From CAZXSK01 sp964642855 (GTDB lineage Bacteria; Planctomycetota; Phycisphaerae; SM23-33), in contig CAZXSK010000078.1 in NCBI GenBank assembly GCA_964642855.1, forward strand, positions 1 through 15,642: DNA of 15,642 nt. Direction: 5' to 3'. The position numbers and the translations under genes were made by a program. The notes under the pieces are model-generated. The model saw nothing but the letters and a program-made list of their open reading frames with translations. It searched no databases and was not told the DNA's origin. Shown here one piece after another: positions 13,970-15,642 of this stretch (its first letter is position 1; each line of letters opens with the position of its first letter).

Positions 13970-15382
13970 ATGACACCGAAGGAGTTTTTCGAGTTCGCCA
14001 AGAAGCACAATGCCGAGATGGTCGACCTGAAGTTCTGCGATCTTCTCGGTACGTGGCAGCACTGTTCGTACCCCCTCGAGACCGTCGACGAGAGCATTTT
14101 CGATGAAGGTCTTGGATTTGATGGTTCGTCGATCCGGGGTTGGCAGGAGATTCACCAGTCGGACATGATGGCGGTCTGCGATCCGGACACCGCCCTGATC
14201 GATCCGTTCTTCGAGAAGCCGACCGTCAGCGTCCTGGCGAATATCGTCGATCCCGAGTCGCGGGAAGACTACGGCAAGTGCCCGCGGCACGTGGTCCGAA
14301 GAGCAGCTGAGTATCTCAAGGAAACCGGCATCGCCGACACGTGTTTCGTCGGCCCGGAGCCCGAGTTCTTCATCTTCGACGAGGTTCGCTTCGAGCAGAA
14401 CCAGCACACCGGCTACTACCAGATCGACTCGGTCGAGGGCGCCTGGAACAGCGCTCGGTTCGAAGAGCCCAACCTTGGGTACAAGCCCAGCTACAAGGGC
14501 GGATACTTCCCCGTCAGCCCGACCGACACCTATCACGACCTCCGCGGCGAGATGGTCTACGAGATGATGAAGCTCGGGATCCGCATCGAAGCCCACCACC
14601 ACGAGGTCGCCACGGCCGGCCAGGCTGAGATCGACATGGAGTTCTCCGAACTGACGAAGATGGCCGACCAGTTCATGTGGTACAAGTACGTCATCAAGAA
14701 CATCGCCAAGCGCCACGGGAAAACCGTGACGTTCATGCCCAAGCCCGTCTTCGAGGACAACGGCAGCGGCATGCACTCGCACATGTCCCTGTGGAAGGAC
14801 GGCGAGCCCCTGTTCGCCGGCGATGGCTATGCCGGCCTGTCCGAGATGGCGATGCACGCCGTGGGCGGCCTGCTGAAGCATGCCCCGGCTGTCCTGGCCT
14901 TTGCCGCACCGACCACCAACAGCTACCGTCGCCTGGTGCCTGGTTTCGAGGCGCCGGTCAACCTGGTCATGAGCGCCCGCAATCGCTCGGCTTCGATCCG
15001 TATCCCGATGTACTCGTCGAGCCCCAAGGCCAAGCGGATCGAGTTCCGCTGCCCCGATCCCACCGCCAACGGGTACCTCGCATGGTCTGCGATGCTCATG
15101 GCGATGCTTGACGGCATCCAGAACAAGATCGATCCGGGCAAGCCGCTCGACAAGAACATTTACGAGCTGTCCGTCGCTGAACTGATGGACATCCCGAAGG
15201 TCCCCGGCTCGCTGGCAGAGTCCATCGACGCCCTCGAGCAGGACCACGAGTTCCTGCTCTCCGGCGGCGTGTTCACAGAGGACCTCGTTACCTCGTGGAT
15301 CAACTGGAAGCGTGAGGAAGAGCTCGATTCGATGGCCCTGAGGCCTCACCCGTACGAGTTCTCCCTGTACTACGATTGCTGA
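13970..15382 (+). CDS. glnA: Type I glutamine synthetase
   Basis: Makes glutamine from glutamate, ammonia and ATP; dodecameric cytoplasmic enzyme and main entry point for ammonia. The 470 residues match the bacterial GSI length, and numbering runs almost as in E. coli. Visible active-site residues are Asp51 in GFDGSSI, metal ligands Glu130 and Glu132 (GPEPEFF), Glu212 and Glu220 (EVATAGQAE), His269 (GSGMHSH), Glu327 (PGFEAP), Arg339 and Arg344 (ARNRSASIR), and Glu358/Arg360 (RIEFR). Tyr398 in DKNIYEL corresponds to the adenylylation tyrosine 397, so the enzyme is of the GSI-beta style that can be switched off by GlnE, which is not in this window. The ATG at 13970 has AAGGAG nine bases upstream. 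It has its own sigma-54-like promoter and a very stable terminator, so it is probably monocistronic here. Confidence 0.98.
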   Translation: MTPKEFFEFAKKHNAEMVDLKFCDLLGTWQHCSYPLETVDESIFDEGLGFDGSSIRGWQEIHQSDMMAVCDPDTALIDPFFEKPTVSVLANIVDPESREDYGKCPRHVVRRAAEYLKETGIADTCFVGPEPEFFIFDEVRFEQNQHTGYYQIDSVEGAWNSARFEEPNLGYKPSYKGGYFPVSPTDTYHDLRGEMVYEMMKLGIRIEAHHHEVATAGQAEIDMEFSELTKMADQFMWYKYVIKNIAKRHGKTVTFMPKPVFEDNGSGMHSHMSLWKDGEPLFAGDGYAGLSEMAMHAVGGLLKHAPAVLAFAAPTTNSYRRLVPGFEAPVNLVMSARNRSASIRIPMYSSSPKAKRIEFRCPDPTANGYLAWSAMLMAMLDGIQNKIDPGKPLDKNIYELSVAELMDIPKVPGSLAESIDALEQDHEFLLSGGVFTEDLVTSWINWKREEELDSMALRPHPYEFSLYYDC

Positions 15383-15396
15383 TTGCGATTCCGACC

Positions 15397-15433
15397 CGCT
15401 CCCTTGGAGCGGTGCGCGGCCTGGCCGCGCGAT
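15397..15433. repeat. Two small hairpins in the glnA 3' region
   Basis: Just downstream of the glnA stop lie CGCTCC-CTT-GGAGCG, followed within a few bases by the perfect GCGCGGCC-T-GGCCGCGC. Neither is followed by a T-tract, so they look like 3' end protection or folding elements rather than terminators. The latter may also be a chance GC-rich palindrome. Boundaries are approximate. Confidence 0.4.
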
Positions 15434-15486
15434 AGATTGACCGCTCAGCTTTCGTGCGGCCGGTCAAGGAGATGCACCTTTTCCCT

Positions 15487-15530
15487 GGCAGTCGGGGCAG
15501 TGTCCTTCGGGGCACTCCCCGGCTGTCTTT
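15487..15530 (+). terminator. glnA terminator with UUCG tetraloop
   Basis: Arms 15487-15505 and 15510-15527 form 18 base pairs (three G-T wobbles, one bulged C at 15498) closed by a C-TTCG-G tetraloop and followed by TTTGT. This is one of the most stable loop types known. It lies 105 bases after the glnA stop and is oriented to end the glnA transcript. Confidence 0.8.
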
Positions 15531-15625
15531 GTGCGCGCTCGCGGGGAGAGGCTCAACGATGGCTGGCGTTTCCCGGCTTGGAGATTCCCGCGGGAGGTGG
15601 TTTCTTTGGGGATCGGAGACCAATA

Positions 15626-15642
15626 ATGCAACGAAGACGACA
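15626..15642 (+). CDS. Possible start of the next gene (five codons, truncated by the window edge)
   Basis: ATG at 15626-15628 is preceded by GGAG (15615-15618) seven bases upstream, a good ribosome-binding arrangement, and reads MQRRR before the window ends. It lies about 100 bases beyond the glnA terminator. Too little is visible to say what it encodes. A basic N-terminus would fit a signal peptide but also many other proteins. Confidence 0.35.

Noticed and set aside
13949..15349. 466-codon minus-strand frame opposite glnA
   Set aside because: Shadow of the highly conserved glutamine synthetase.
15472..15642. Plus-strand frame from ATG 15472 to the window end
   Set aside because: AAGGAG touches the ATG directly, and the frame runs straight through the glnA terminator with an unprotein-like translation.

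Overview
The window is GC-rich bacterial chromosome with the features of a Planctomycetota, most likely class Phycisphaerae. The clues are two tandem genes for secreted proteins with C-terminal PEP-CTERM (exosortase) sorting signals, a dockerin-like calcium-loop pair next to one of them, an outer-membrane beta-barrel and an RND pump (so a diderm envelope), and high GC with frequent GTG/TTG starts. The class-level placement is inference from gene content, not a search result.

Left part (1-5848): the N-terminal 286 codons of a neurotransmitter:sodium symporter run off the left edge on the minus strand. Divergent from it is a two-gene tripartite-efflux operon on the plus strand: a periplasmic membrane-fusion protein followed 10 bases later by an inner-membrane RND pump. 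No outer-membrane TolC-type gene is present here.

Middle (5871-8050, minus strand): two PEP-CTERM surface-protein genes. The first to be transcribed (7250-8050) has its own sigma-70-type promoter and a strong intrinsic terminator. The second (5871-6986) has its own promoter and encodes a trypsin-fold serine protease with an intact His-Asp-Ser triad, two calcium-loop (dockerin-like) motifs and the PEP-CTERM tail. It ends 22 bases from the end of the oppositely oriented RND gene.

Right part (8227-15382): a set of nitrogen-linked genes. A NifA-like sigma-54 enhancer-binding activator (GAF-AAA+-Fis HTH; minus strand) is divergent from a porin-like outer-membrane protein. Next come a convergent FMN-type glutamate-synthase-like protein with an N-terminal four-cysteine cluster and, divergent from that, glnA (type I glutamine synthetase with all key catalytic residues and the adenylylation tyrosine). 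Good matches to the sigma-54 -24/-12 element lie at 9985-10000 (facing the porin) and 13804-13819 (facing glnA). An upstream inverted repeat lies 80-110 bases before the glnA element. The activator's own promoter is flanked by the arms of a perfect 10-bp dyad. The simplest reading is a sigma-54-controlled nitrogen-assimilation locus using a NifA-type activator although no nif gene is present. That link is inference.

I saw no tRNA, rRNA, CRISPR array, insertion sequence or integrase. Two intergenic stretches longer than 300 bases (9811-10449 and 13380-13969) hold no convincing gene but are rich in promoter-like and hairpin-forming sequence. At the right end glnA is followed by a near-perfect UUCG-tetraloop terminator, and a possible start codon for another gene sits 17 bases from the edge.
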